Below are positions 25,174 to 33,279 of a DNA stretch of 33,301 nucleotides, piece after piece. The DNA lies in assembly GCA_017534705.1 (NCBI GenBank), contig JAFXVU010000197.1:1-33301 (forward strand). Direction: 5' to 3'. How positions within the stretch are numbered: the first letter of the stretch is position 1; every line of letters begins with the position of its first letter. The notes under the pieces were generated by a model that was not told the origin of the DNA, did not search any database, and saw nothing but the letters and a program-made list of their open reading frames with translations. This stretch comes from Bacteroidaceae bacterium (GTDB lineage: Bacteria; Bacteroidota; Bacteroidia; Bacteroidales; Bacteroidaceae). A program made the translations under genes and the position numbers.

Positions 25174-26274
25174 TTATTTATTAAACAGTTTCTTAATCTC
25201 CTCCAGTGCCTTGGCTGGAAGAACCTGGATATTATGCTTACTCTCAAGTTCTTGTATTGCAGCCCACGACATCTTCACCTTATTGGCCTTCTTCTTCTCC
25301 TTCAGTTCCTGCTTATCCACATACTCTCGGTCAATGGAGTAAGATTCCAACCAGATACGGATGTGTTCGTCTTTTTTGTAGATGTTATCGTATTTGACAT
25401 AATCATCATGCCACTGGCTCATGATGAAATCCTCCACACCATACCGGCCTTCATCGTCAATGCGGTAAACCATGTAGAAGTTGTCATCCACATTTCTCTT
25501 CGGATATTTCTCGGCTTTCGGTTCCTTACCTTTCTTAGCTTTGGCTTCAGCTTTCTCTTGTTTCAAGAGGTTCTTGTAGGCGTCTTCATCCAAAGAGACA
25601 CGCCGTAAGTGGTCTTTCATATCAAACGTTTCATAGCCAATGATTTTGCCATTATACACATATCGGTTACGGCTCTCGCTTTCACGCTCTTTCGTCAGCG
25701 GGGTCTTTTTTGATGAGTTGATATTTGGCAACTCACCTTTACCGTCGATGACACTGCCAGCCACTCCGTCAAGAAGGGTTTTGAGAAGACCCATCTCCGC
25801 CTTTGAGATGTGAGTGTGGCTGGCTGTGATAGTTTTCTTCTTGACATTGTATATGTTGTCGATGACTCCGAATCGGCAATAAGTCATCGTGTCATCACTC
25901 ATGTAAATCATCCGGTAATAAGTCTGAACATAGATATAGTCCTTGGGCTTCACTACAATCTCGCCAAGCCCGTAGTCACTATCCTCCAGGGGGATTTGTA
26001 CTGTACCCTCACCTTTCACATATACCGTCTTAGACTTGAAAGCCACATGCGAGATGGTGATGCTTTGGTTGAATTTCACGCCTTCGAGCACACCGTCCAT
26101 ACCAGTAGTACCGATAATAACGCTGTCCTCACCGATAATATGGGCATAAGGCACAGGGGTGCCTTCCGTATCAACTATCAGAACTTTCTGAGCTGACAAA
26201 CTCAAAAAACCGCCCATGAAAAGAACAAAAAACAACCTGATTATCCTAATCGCTTCCGGTTTCTTCTTTATCAT
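25174..26274 (-). CDS. Secreted protein with N-terminal carboxypeptidase-regulatory-like domain, unknown function
   Basis: The 366-residue protein begins with a basic N-terminus and a signal peptide (IIRLFFVLFMGGFLSLSAQ) ending before or at Gln29. Residues about 30-107 look like a CarboxypepD_reg-like Ig-type domain (VLIVDTEGTPVPYAHIIGED, ending GLGEIVVKP), as seen at the start of many Bacteroidota envelope proteins. The rest is not recognised. It includes DYIYVQTYYRMIYMSDDTMT and a Lys/Glu-rich patch at about 236-262 (KQEKAEAKAKKGKEPKAEKY). A mixed helical C-terminus ends ALEEIKKLFNK. It is too short for a TonB-dependent receptor, with no barrel or plug. It is the first gene of an operon with the GH127/146 enzyme, led by a canonical promoter. 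A role in the same glycan process is only inferred. Confidence 0.8.
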   Translation of the reverse strand: MIKKKPEAIRIIRLFFVLFMGGFLSLSAQKVLIVDTEGTPVPYAHIIGEDSVIIGTTGMDGVLEGVKFNQSITISHVAFKSKTVYVKGEGTVQIPLEDSDYGLGEIVVKPKDYIYVQTYYRMIYMSDDTMTYCRFGVIDNIYNVKKKTITASHTHISKAEMGLLKTLLDGVAGSVIDGKGELPNINSSKKTPLTKERESESRNRYVYNGKIIGYETFDMKDHLRRVSLDEDAYKNLLKQEKAEAKAKKGKEPKAEKYPKRNVDDNFYMVYRIDDEGRYGVEDFIMSQWHDDYVKYDNIYKKDEHIRIWLESYSIDREYVDKQELKEKKKANKVKMSWAAIQELESKHNIQVLPAKALEEIKKLFNK

Positions 26275-26305
26275 TTTCTTGAATGACTTTGATTAATCAA
26301 TTATG

Positions 26306-26337
26306 CAAATTTAAAGTTTATTTACCATATGAGCAAA
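26306..26337 (-). promoter_or_regulatory. Promoter for the secreted protein/GH127 operon
   Basis: On the minus strand TTTG (26334-26337), a 20-base spacer and TAAATTTG (26306-26313) match the Bacteroidetes consensus perfectly. The start codon lies about 30 bases downstream. Confidence 0.75.
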
Positions 26338-26409
26338 CCCATTCATAGTTTTTCTCGGATTTGTAATATTTTCCTATCAACGACTATGGGAAATGTCTCA
26401 GAAGATAAG

Positions 26410-26417
26410 TAACTTTG
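26410..26417 (+). promoter_or_regulatory. Candidate -7 box for the GT-C-like membrane protein gene
   Basis: TAACTTTG lies 16 bases before the ATG at 26434. The -33 region (ATGG at 26386-26389, 20-base spacer) is poor. Confidence 0.5.
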
Positions 26418-26433
26418 CATAAAATTTCAAAGA

Positions 26434-27948
26434 ATGACGGGTAAAAAAGACAAATCTTCAAATGTTTTTTTAGCAGTAATATATTCCATCATATTATCTG
26501 CACTCCTGCTTAGTGTGCTGTCGTTCACCACTTCACCTCTTTATCATGAGCCCTTGTCTGGTGACTCCGCCATCTTTTGGACAATAGGCAGGTTCTGGAT
26601 GGAAGGGCATCTCCCTTATGTGGAGCTATGGGATCTCAAAGGCCCGTTCATCTTCCTTTGCAATGGCATAGGATACCTCATCACACATTCCATCTCAGGG
26701 CTTTTCATCCTTCAAATACTCTTCAATGCCATTTCTTTCTACTTGACTTTCAAAACCCTTAGAACGGAATACAACACGAAGTGGGCTATGTGGCTTACTG
26801 CCATCATTGCCTTGGGATATGGCGCATTGCTATTCGGAGGCAACAGGGTGGAGGAATATGTGCTTCCTTTCATCACATTGGCGGTTTTCTACATCTACAA
26901 ATGGACCAAGGAACACGAAAAAGGAAAGACTGACCATAATCCCCTGCACGCCTCTGTTTATGGTATGGTGTTGGGACTGAGCCTGATGACACGACTCACA
27001 AACGCCATAGGCATTTGCGGAGCAGTAGCAGTCATCATCGTCACACTCATCATCAAACGAAGATGGGCTAACCTCGGGAAAAATGCGTTATATTTCATCG
27101 CTGGCACAGCCATCACCACCCTACCCTTTATCATCTACTTTTATCTCAACGACGCGCTCTATGAGATGTGGTACGGCACAGTCCTCTACAACCTCGAATA
27201 CACCGACTCTTCCATCTTCCACATCAACTCTTTCTACGGACTTCGGAAAATCCTCACCCGTACAGCAAACTGCTATGGTCTAATTATCATCGGCATCATG
27301 ATGCTAATGGTAAAAGATGAGAATGCCAAGAAGAAGGTCGGAACCACAGCCACTATTTGGATTATAATGGGCGTGCTTACCCTTTTGTGGTTCCTCAAAA
27401 GCTTCGGATATGGATACTATATGATCATCTCAATACCCTATGCCGCTGTCGTCTTCAACGAACTGAAAACTATATGCAGCAAAGATTGCTTGATGACACG
27501 GAAGAAGCTTTTCAACACCATTCTGGTCGCATACACACTGCTCGCTGTGACAAGCTTTGCTTACGCTGTATACGCCATGAAGCGAATGTATCTTTTCAAC
27601 TACTATCTCCCAATCTTCCGACAGTCAGCAGCTCTCCTGCCCGATGACTACAAAGACTCATTCATTGCCTATAACCTCAATGCCGACATCTACCAATACG
27701 AAGATATTTGCCCCGCATACCCTTATTTCGCACTTCAACAATATGAAATCGGTAGAGGTCAGTCCCTTGGACCAAGGGTAATGGAACAATTCAGTAGCTG
27801 CAATGCGAAGTACATTATCACAGCGAATGGCAAATTGTTAATCGACAACATCTTACAACAAAACTACATCTTAATTGAAAAGAACGAATGGTACTCGCTC
27901 TACGTACGCAAAGACATTCTGCCAAAAATTAAAGGAATGTCAGAATAA
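26434..27948 (+). CDS. Polytopic membrane protein resembling GT-C glycosyltransferases (ArnT/PMT-like)
   Basis: The 504-residue protein has about 11-13 hydrophobic helices between residues 10 and 385, then a soluble C-terminal part of about 115 residues. The first periplasmic loop contains LSGDSAIFWTIGRFWMEG (Asp44) and LPYVELWDLKGPFIFLCNGI. This matches the GDSAxF...G..PY.D..D.KGP pattern of Bacteroidota family proteins annotated as dolichyl-phosphate-mannose-protein mannosyltransferase-like or GT-C glycosyltransferases. Such enzymes transfer sugars from polyprenyl-phosphate donors on the periplasmic side of the inner membrane. The donor and acceptor cannot be told. It starts from its own candidate promoter and is followed by a 14-base palindrome before the psd promoter. 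Confidence 0.75.
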   Translation: MTGKKDKSSNVFLAVIYSIILSALLLSVLSFTTSPLYHEPLSGDSAIFWTIGRFWMEGHLPYVELWDLKGPFIFLCNGIGYLITHSISGLFILQILFNAISFYLTFKTLRTEYNTKWAMWLTAIIALGYGALLFGGNRVEEYVLPFITLAVFYIYKWTKEHEKGKTDHNPLHASVYGMVLGLSLMTRLTNAIGICGAVAVIIVTLIIKRRWANLGKNALYFIAGTAITTLPFIIYFYLNDALYEMWYGTVLYNLEYTDSSIFHINSFYGLRKILTRTANCYGLIIIGIMMLMVKDENAKKKVGTTATIWIIMGVLTLLWFLKSFGYGYYMIISIPYAAVVFNELKTICSKDCLMTRKKLFNTILVAYTLLAVTSFAYAVYAMKRMYLFNYYLPIFRQSAALLPDDYKDSFIAYNLNADIYQYEDICPAYPYFALQQYEIGRGQSLGPRVMEQFSSCNAKYIITANGKLLIDNILQQNYILIEKNEWYSLYVRKDILPKIKGMSE

Positions 27949-28032
27949 CGAGTTCTGGTCATATGACCAAGAGTGGAACAACCCACAATAGACGGCTAAG
28001 AGTAACAAAAAAAGACAAAAATCCATTTTTTC

Positions 28033-28063
28033 TTTGAAATATAAAGAATATGAACTAACTTTG
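28033..28063 (+). promoter_or_regulatory. Promoter for psd-pssA
   Basis: TTTG (28033-28036), a 19-base spacer and TAACTTTG (28056-28063) match the Bacteroidetes consensus. The leader to the psd ATG at 28160 is about 90 bases. Confidence 0.75.
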
Positions 28064-28159
28064 CAGTTACGACCAACTATCCGACGCCAAAAGTACTGGC
28101 TAAACACAAAGACTACCAACAACGAAAATCCGAGACTATAGTCTCTACCAAGCAATAAA

Positions 28160-28867
28160 ATGACACCAATAAATAAAATCATTCACAACAAGCGCAGGAA
28201 CAAGATTCGCATACACCACGAGGGTGTGCGCCCGCTGATTCTTGGAGGCGTGGTATTGTTAGTGATAGCTTTCATTTTGTTCCGGCTTTTAGGAAGCCAT
28301 CCTATCACTTATATTGTCATAGGAGCTTTGGCTGTGGTTTACGGCATCATGGTAAACTTCTTCCGTTGCCCGATACGTATGTACCTCGGTCCAACGGTCA
28401 ATTCTGTCGTCGCCCCTGCTGACGGCAAGGTTGTTGTTGTGGAAGAAGTAGAGGAGGACGAGTATTTCCACGACAAGCGGTTGATGGTATCTATCTTCAT
28501 GAGCTTATGGAATGTCCATGCCAATTGGATTCCATGCGATGGGTCTATCATCAAGGTGGAACATCATGACGGAAACTTCAGGGCGGCTTACCTGCCTAAG
28601 GCAAGTACAGAGAACGAACGTTCAACCATCGTCATCCGCACCCAAAACGGACAGGACATCCTTGTCAGGCAGATAGCTGGAGCTGTGGCACGACGCATTG
28701 TGACATATGCTGAGCCCAATACAGAATGCTTTATCGATGAGCATCTTGGATTCATCAAATTCGGTTCAAGAGTTGACGTCTACCTTCCACTCGACACAGA
28801 AATACTCGTGAAAGTCGGACAAAGCACCGTTGGAGACGAGACCCTTATCGCAAAGCTGAAAGACTGA
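28160..28867 (+). CDS. psd: Phosphatidylserine decarboxylase, short proenzyme type
   Basis: This 235-residue inner-membrane enzyme decarboxylates phosphatidylserine to phosphatidylethanolamine. It is the short Psd type found in Bacteroidota and archaea-like lineages. Two hydrophobic segments lie at about 25-44 and 50-67. [15 protein letters not shown] (Asp88) and [14 protein letters not shown] (His120) are conserved active-site regions. The self-cleavage motif is FGSR at 201-204, so Gly202-Ser203 should split to give the alpha chain with a pyruvoyl group from Ser203. The remaining C-terminus [20 protein letters not shown] fits. It is followed 54 bases later by pssA, which makes its substrate. 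Confidence 0.94.
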   Translation: MTPINKIIHNKRRNKIRIHHEGVRPLILGGVVLLVIAFILFRLLGSHPITYIVIGALAVVYGIMVNFFRCPIRMYLGPTVNSVVAPADGKVVVVEEVEEDEYFHDKRLMVSIFMSLWNVHANWIPCDGSIIKVEHHDGNFRAAYLPKASTENERSTIVIRTQNGQDILVRQIAGAVARRIVTYAEPNTECFIDEHLGFIKFGSRVDVYLPLDTEILVKVGQSTVGDETLIAKLKD

Positions 28868-28921
28868 CACAGAAAGTCGAGTTCACCCAATATTTACAAG
28901 AGTTCTTATCAAACAGAGACA

Positions 28922-29674
28922 ATGAGTTTCACTAAGCATATTCCCAACACCATTACTTGCTGCAACTTGATTTGCGGATGTATTGCCACAGGAGCGGCTT
29001 TCCACCATCTCTTTACTACCGCATTCATTTTCATTCTTCTCGGAGCGTTTTTCGATTTCTTCGACGGACTTTCCGCGCGCGCACTGGGGGTTTCAGGAGA
29101 CATGGGAGTGGAGCTTGACTCACTTGCCGACATGGTCACCTTCGGCGTGGCACCATCTGCCATGGTATTCACACTCTTCACGGTAGTTAGATACCCCGCT
29201 TTCATGTACACACCATTCTGGTTCAACCTTATGCCATACACGGCTTTTCTCATCGCAGCTTTCTCCGCGCTTAGGCTCGCAAAGTTCAACATTGATGAGA
29301 GGCAACACACAGGCTTCATAGGAATGCCCACACCAGCCAACGCCATTTTCTGGGGCGCATTGATTTCGAGCAGCGAGTCCTACCTCACTTCTCCACGTTT
29401 CAACGCACCTTTCCTTCTGGCTTTCGTCATCATGTTCTGTTGGTTGCTCATTTGCGAAATACCCATGTTTGCCTTGAAGTTCAAGACAATGGCCTGGAAA
29501 GACAACAAGCGGAAATACATCTTTCTTATCATCTGCGCACTTATCCTGGCATACTCATTCGCCACGGGAGTCATGCACAGCCAGATTTGGACGAATCTCA
29601 GCCAAGGCATTGCCACATGTATCATTGCCTATATCGTCATGTCTATCGGTTTATATATCACAGAGAAACACTAA
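28922..29674 (+). CDS. pssA: CDP-diacylglycerol-serine O-phosphatidyltransferase
   Basis: This 250-residue integral membrane enzyme makes phosphatidylserine from CDP-diacylglycerol and serine. It starts MSFTKHIPNTITCCNLICG, the usual PssA beginning. The CDP-alcohol phosphotransferase motif DG-x2-AR-x8-G-x3-D-x3-D is complete: Asp48, Gly49, Ala52, Arg53, Gly62, Asp66 and Asp70. Several transmembrane helices follow. It is the type II (Bacillus-like) PssA. With psd directly upstream, the pair supplies phosphatidylethanolamine. Confidence 0.95.
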   Translation: MSFTKHIPNTITCCNLICGCIATGAAFHHLFTTAFIFILLGAFFDFFDGLSARALGVSGDMGVELDSLADMVTFGVAPSAMVFTLFTVVRYPAFMYTPFWFNLMPYTAFLIAAFSALRLAKFNIDERQHTGFIGMPTPANAIFWGALISSSESYLTSPRFNAPFLLAFVIMFCWLLICEIPMFALKFKTMAWKDNKRKYIFLIICALILAYSFATGVMHSQIWTNLSQGIATCIIAYIVMSIGLYITEKH

Positions 29675-29759
29675 TCCCCTTAGAGTTCTGCCTTTATGTC
29701 AGTCTGATAGATTGGCACAGTTTTAGTTGTCTTTATTATAAAACCATACTTCAGAGGAC

Positions 29760-30026
29760 ATGATTATCATTTACATCATACTTGGCACCATACTCTTCTT
29801 CATCGCATTGGCGGCGGGAGGAATCATGATTATCCGCCACTACTTCAAGAATATATCCAAGAGGTTATTTGGTGACAATGAGAAAGGAAGCAAGGAAGAA
29901 TACACACGTTCAAAGCGTAGAAACGACAAGCGCTACCAGACAAATAATCCCCCACATCAGCAAGAGGGGAAAATATTCTCTGCCGATGAGGGGGAATATA
30001 TTGATTTCGAGGAAATCAAGGATTAG
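29760..30026 (+). CDS. DUF4834-like small membrane-anchored protein
   Basis: This 88-residue protein has one N-terminal transmembrane helix (about 2-24, IIIYIILGTILFFIALAAGG). A basic segment follows (RHYFKNISKRLFGD), then a polar linker rich in Lys, Arg, Asn and Gln. The short acidic conserved tail is IFSADEGEYIDFEEIKD. This layout matches the Bacteroidota DUF4834 family, which is often found beside phospholipid genes. Function is unknown. The ATG at 29760 follows AGAGGAC. It is 85 bases after pssA and ends only three bases before the stop of the convergent DUF2027-Smr gene. Confidence 0.8.
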   Translation: MIIIYIILGTILFFIALAAGGIMIIRHYFKNISKRLFGDNEKGSKEEYTRSKRRNDKRYQTNNPPHQQEGKIFSADEGEYIDFEEIKD

Positions 30027-30029
30027 AGG

Positions 30030-31268
30030 TCAATGGACAATCACCATGGTGGCACCAAAACCATACTCGCGGAATGAGGCGTCTTGATAAGTGCAGTTCT
30101 TGTACTTACTCTTCAGTTCTGTGATAATACTGTTACGCAAGATACCATCTCCCTTACCATGAATAAAGACAATCTTACGCCCCTTCTCTGTTTTATGAGC
30201 TTCCATAACCTTGCGGAAAACGTTCAGCTGATATTCCTTCATGTCGCCTGTAGACATTCCCGACACACTGTCGAGTAATTCATTGATATGCAAATCGACT
30301 TCCACAATCACCGATTTACCAATCTGCTTCACACGTTCGAAAACACTGGCAGGACTGGCTATCACATCAGCCTGAGTGGTACTCCTGCCCTGTGATGGTA
30401 AAACATTTCTCACTCGAGCATCAGCCGTGTGTGGGCGTTCCTCTCTCACTTCACTTTTTCCACCGCCATACATCGAACGCTTCATCTCTGCAGCATCAAT
30501 CACAAGCGGACGAGTCACCACATCGTCTTTCACTATTTCGTACAATAACGCTAATTCATCAAAGAACAAGCTTTCCTTGAACGAATGCAGTTTGAAGAAC
30601 TTTGTGCCGTCAATCCTCATAACCACACTCACTGGCTGTTTCATTCCAAAAGGTTTATCTTCCTTATAAGCCACCATCTGTATGGCCACTTTCTCCAAAG
30701 TATTCAGGTCTGTATGATGCAATTCCTCCACAAACACTTTTGTATTGGGTTCCACTATTCCCGAACTGCGGAGGTTCCATGATGCATTTTCCGCAGTGGA
30801 ATAGGTGTAGTAAATGAAATAGTTGCAATCATTCACAATGTAGCACTCAAAAGTGGTAGTGGAAATCTCCCGGGAATTGACAGGGACAAAAGCAAGAAAG
30901 GCATTGAGTTTATCCCCTTCCTTGCGCTCCTGTGGTTTGGGACGGAAAGTGATGGGTTTATCGGCAGGGTCTATCTCGACCTCGCTTTCTTGCTCATCGT
31001 TAATGGCCAAAGCCTTAGAGACACTTGCCACAGTAACAGCCTCTTTCTTAGTAACATTCTTCTGTTCTTGTTTCTCTGGGGCTTTAGTGACAGTATGCAC
31101 CTTGGCGATATTGTAATCATCGGTCACAATCACCACACATTCGTCTATGGGCATGGGGATATCGAAACCGTCCTCGTCTTCCACTAACACTACGTTACGT
31201 CCCTGAAAGCCTTTCACGATACCTCCTCCGCTTTCACTGAGAAACCTGACTTTATCTCCTATCTTCAT
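30030..31268 (-). CDS. DUF2027 protein with C-terminal Smr domain
   Basis: The 412-residue protein has a small N-terminal beta domain (about 1-48, MKIGDKVRFLSESGGGIVKG). A charged linker (about 50-110) follows, then a beta-rich DUF2027-type domain (about 115-275, FLAFVPVNSREISTTTFECY). A second linker leads to a Smr (small MutS-related) domain at about 318-412. The Smr domain shows VDLHINELLD and the HGKG loop (VFIHGKGDGILRNSI) and ends GFGATMVIVH. Smr domains are nicking endonucleases or RNA-cleaving/binding modules, for example in MutS2 and ribosome-rescue factors. A nucleic-acid role is likely but the target is not known. It is common in Bacteroidota. It lies 103 bases after the Nudix gene in the same direction, with an unusual ATAACG repeat in the gap. 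Confidence 0.88.
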   Translation of the reverse strand: MKIGDKVRFLSESGGGIVKGFQGRNVVLVEDEDGFDIPMPIDECVVIVTDDYNIAKVHTVTKAPEKQEQKNVTKKEAVTVASVSKALAINDEQESEVEIDPADKPITFRPKPQERKEGDKLNAFLAFVPVNSREISTTTFECYIVNDCNYFIYYTYSTAENASWNLRSSGIVEPNTKVFVEELHHTDLNTLEKVAIQMVAYKEDKPFGMKQPVSVVMRIDGTKFFKLHSFKESLFFDELALLYEIVKDDVVTRPLVIDAAEMKRSMYGGGKSEVREERPHTADARVRNVLPSQGRSTTQADVIASPASVFERVKQIGKSVIVEVDLHINELLDSVSGMSTGDMKEYQLNVFRKVMEAHKTEKGRKIVFIHGKGDGILRNSIITELKSKYKNCTYQDASFREYGFGATMVIVH

Positions 31269-31308
31269 ATTGATTCTTTGTTGTTTTCTTGTTCTTATTT
31301 CTCTAGTT

Positions 31309-31343
31309 ATAACGTTATTTCGTCATAACGATATAACGAAATA
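31309..31343. repeat. ATAACG repeat cluster with inverted repeats upstream of the DUF2027-Smr gene
   Basis: ATAACG occurs at 31309-31314, 31325-31330 and 31333-31338. The first copy is part of the perfect palindrome ATAACGTTAT (31309-31318). TATTTCGT (31316-31323) and ACGAAATA (31336-31343) are also exact reverse complements. It lies 41-75 bases before the start codon of the DUF2027-Smr gene and could be an operator or RNA structure. Confidence 0.45.
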
Positions 31344-31371
31344 GATTGATGAGACCAAAATGAGGAATGTG

Positions 31372-31872
31372 TCAGAAGCCCATTCGTCTGTATTCATACT
31401 CGAAATTGGGAGTGAACACGTCTTTACCGAAATTAAGTTCGATTTCCTCCTTCTTCCAGAATCGTCCGCCATTGAGTTCTTCACTCGGACTTATCTCATC
31501 ATCATAGATGGCCTTATACACAAACACCAGTTCTTTCTCACAATCGGATTCATACACATATTGGTCGATACGCTCCGATTGGAAATCCGTGATACCCAGT
31601 TCTTCTGATGCTTCACGGAGAAGAGCGTGCTCCACATGTTCTCCGAAATCCACATGCCCACCTACTGACGTATCCCACTTCCCGGGTTGGATGTCTTTCC
31701 AGATTGGACGACATTGCAGATAAAGTTCTCCTTTGCTGTTGAACACATGCAGATGCACCACCGGATGGAGCAGTTTGCTGCCATTGTGGCACTCGCCACG
31801 GGTCGCAGCATCAACCACATTACCCATCTCGTCAACAATGGGGAACAGTTCTTCTTGATTGTCTTTCATCAT
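31372..31872 (-). CDS. Nudix hydrolase (YfcD/IDI-like)
   Basis: This 166-residue protein carries a complete Nudix box, G-x5-E-x7-RE-U-x-EE-x-G-U, at residues 72-94. It reads from GGHVDFGEH to LLREASEELGI, with Gly72, Glu78, Arg86, Glu87, Glu90, Glu91 and Gly93. The overall pattern (FPIVDEMGNVVDAATRGECH, then LLHPVVHLHVFNSKGELYLQ, and GKWDTSVGGHVDFGE) is like the YfcD and isopentenyl-diphosphate-isomerase-like Nudix group. The substrate is unknown; a nucleoside diphosphate derivative is the usual guess. Two ATGs are adjacent at the start, and either may be used. It follows queA by 24 bases, so both share a transcript. Confidence 0.88.
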   Translation of the reverse strand: MMKDNQEELFPIVDEMGNVVDAATRGECHNGSKLLHPVVHLHVFNSKGELYLQCRPIWKDIQPGKWDTSVGGHVDFGEHVEHALLREASEELGITDFQSERIDQYVYESDCEKELVFVYKAIYDDEISPSEELNGGRFWKKEEIELNFGKDVFTPNFEYEYRRMGF

Positions 31873-31896
31873 TGTCTTTCTATGATTAATTATCGT

Positions 31897-33123
31897 TCAA
31901 GGAATCAGCAACGAAGAGTCGCCATAACTCAAAAAGCGGAAATCGTGGTCAAGGGCATAGTTGTATATCTTATGCCAGTCGCCATTCACAAAAGCCGACA
32001 CCAACAACAGTAAGGTGGACTGGGGTTGATGGAAATTCGTCACCATCATGCGCACAATCTTATAATCATACCCTGGGGCGATGATAATCTGAGTGCTTGT
32101 GTGCAAGGCATCCAACTCATTTTTTTCCATATAAGCATCGATATTACCCAGAGCTTGCATCACAGGAATTTCCTCTCCTTTGGCATAATCGTATGGCATC
32201 CACTGATCAATATGGAGTTCATCCTCCGACAAGTCGGGATTACCTTGTAGTTTTACTCCTATATAATAGAGGCTCTCAAGCGTCCGCACAGAGGTAGTGC
32301 CCACAGCTATAGCTCGTCCATCGTGTTCCAGCAGCCGCTGGATAGTCTGGCGTTTTACAACGATATATTCGGAATGCATCTCGTGGCCTTCGATTTCATC
32401 ACTCTTCACGGGTTTGAAAGTGCCCGCTCCCACATGAAGGGTAAGTTCCTCTCTAGTGATACCAGCTTCATCTATGGCTTTCAGAACCCTCTCTGTAAAA
32501 TGCAGTCCAGCCGTTGGAGCAGCCACCGACCCCTTTATCTTAGAGTAAACGGTCTGGTAAGTCCGTTTATCACTTTCCTCTGTCTTTCGGTTCAAATAAG
32601 GAGGTATGGGCAACTCACCTACAGCATCGAGAATCTCAGCAAACGACACATCGTCATCATCCCAAGTGAACGACACGTAATGACTGCCTCCATGATGTTC
32701 TTCGCCTTTCTCAGCAGTGAACGTCACCTCCTTACCACACACCGTCACTTTACGGCTCAACACACCTTGCTTCCATCTTTTCAAGTTTCCAATCAAGCAA
32801 ATCCACGTGCAGCCCTCCTTGGAGGCGAAGTTCTGCTGATAGTCAATCGGACTGGAAGGTTCCAGGCAGAAAATCTCTATCATAGAACCTGTATCCTTCC
32901 GGAAATGAAGGCGAGCCTGGATTACACGGGTGTTGTTGAACACCATCAAACTGTTCTGGGGCAGATACTTGGGTAATGATGTGAACACATCTTCCGAGAC
33001 CTCACCTTTGTTATAAATAAGCAATTTGCTACTGTCGCGTTCTGCCAAGGGAAACTTGGCGATGCGTTCATCAGGCAAATCGTAATTGTAGTCTTTTATC
33101 TGTATGTGTCTTGGGTCTTGCAT
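31897..33123 (-). CDS. queA: S-adenosylmethionine:tRNA ribosyltransferase-isomerase
   Basis: This 408-residue enzyme transfers and rearranges the ribosyl part of SAM onto preQ1 in tRNA, making epoxyqueuosine. It opens with IKDYNYDLPDERIAKFPLAE, then RDSSKLLIYNKGEV and LPQNSLMVFNNTRVIQARL. GSVAAPTAGLHFTERVL and LHVGAGTFKPV are hallmark QueA motifs. TNFHQPQSTLLLLVSAF near the C-terminus is also typical. It is about 50 residues longer than the E. coli enzyme (about 356), partly through the insertion around residues 95-160. The Bacteroidota form is usually of this longer size. It is the first gene of a minus-strand group with the Nudix and DUF2027-Smr genes. No clear promoter box is visible upstream. 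Confidence 0.95.
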   Translation of the reverse strand: MQDPRHIQIKDYNYDLPDERIAKFPLAERDSSKLLIYNKGEVSEDVFTSLPKYLPQNSLMVFNNTRVIQARLHFRKDTGSMIEIFCLEPSSPIDYQQNFASKEGCTWICLIGNLKRWKQGVLSRKVTVCGKEVTFTAEKGEEHHGGSHYVSFTWDDDDVSFAEILDAVGELPIPPYLNRKTEESDKRTYQTVYSKIKGSVAAPTAGLHFTERVLKAIDEAGITREELTLHVGAGTFKPVKSDEIEGHEMHSEYIVVKRQTIQRLLEHDGRAIAVGTTSVRTLESLYYIGVKLQGNPDLSEDELHIDQWMPYDYAKGEEIPVMQALGNIDAYMEKNELDALHTSTQIIIAPGYDYKIVRMMVTNFHQPQSTLLLLVSAFVNGDWHKIYNYALDHDFRFLSYGDSSLLIP

Positions 33124-33259
33124 CAGTGAAAAGTTTAAATAAAATGGTCTTTAAATCAGCACCTTAAGGATTCATTACCTATTAATGGCTGATAAATGGT
33201 TGTATGAATGAATTATAAGGGAAAACATCTGAGAATCAAATCCATTGAAATGTAAAGAA

Positions 33260-33279
33260 CCCAGCCTTAATAGGCCGGG
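33260..33279. terminator. Possible terminator hairpin at the right edge
   Basis: CCCAGCCT (33260-33267) and AGGCCGGG (33272-33279) form an eight-base-pair stem with one A-C mismatch and a four-base loop. Read on the minus strand the flank is TTCTTTACATTT, a poor T-run. It might end a minus-strand gene beyond the window. Between 33124 and 33301 I see no gene. Confidence 0.3.
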
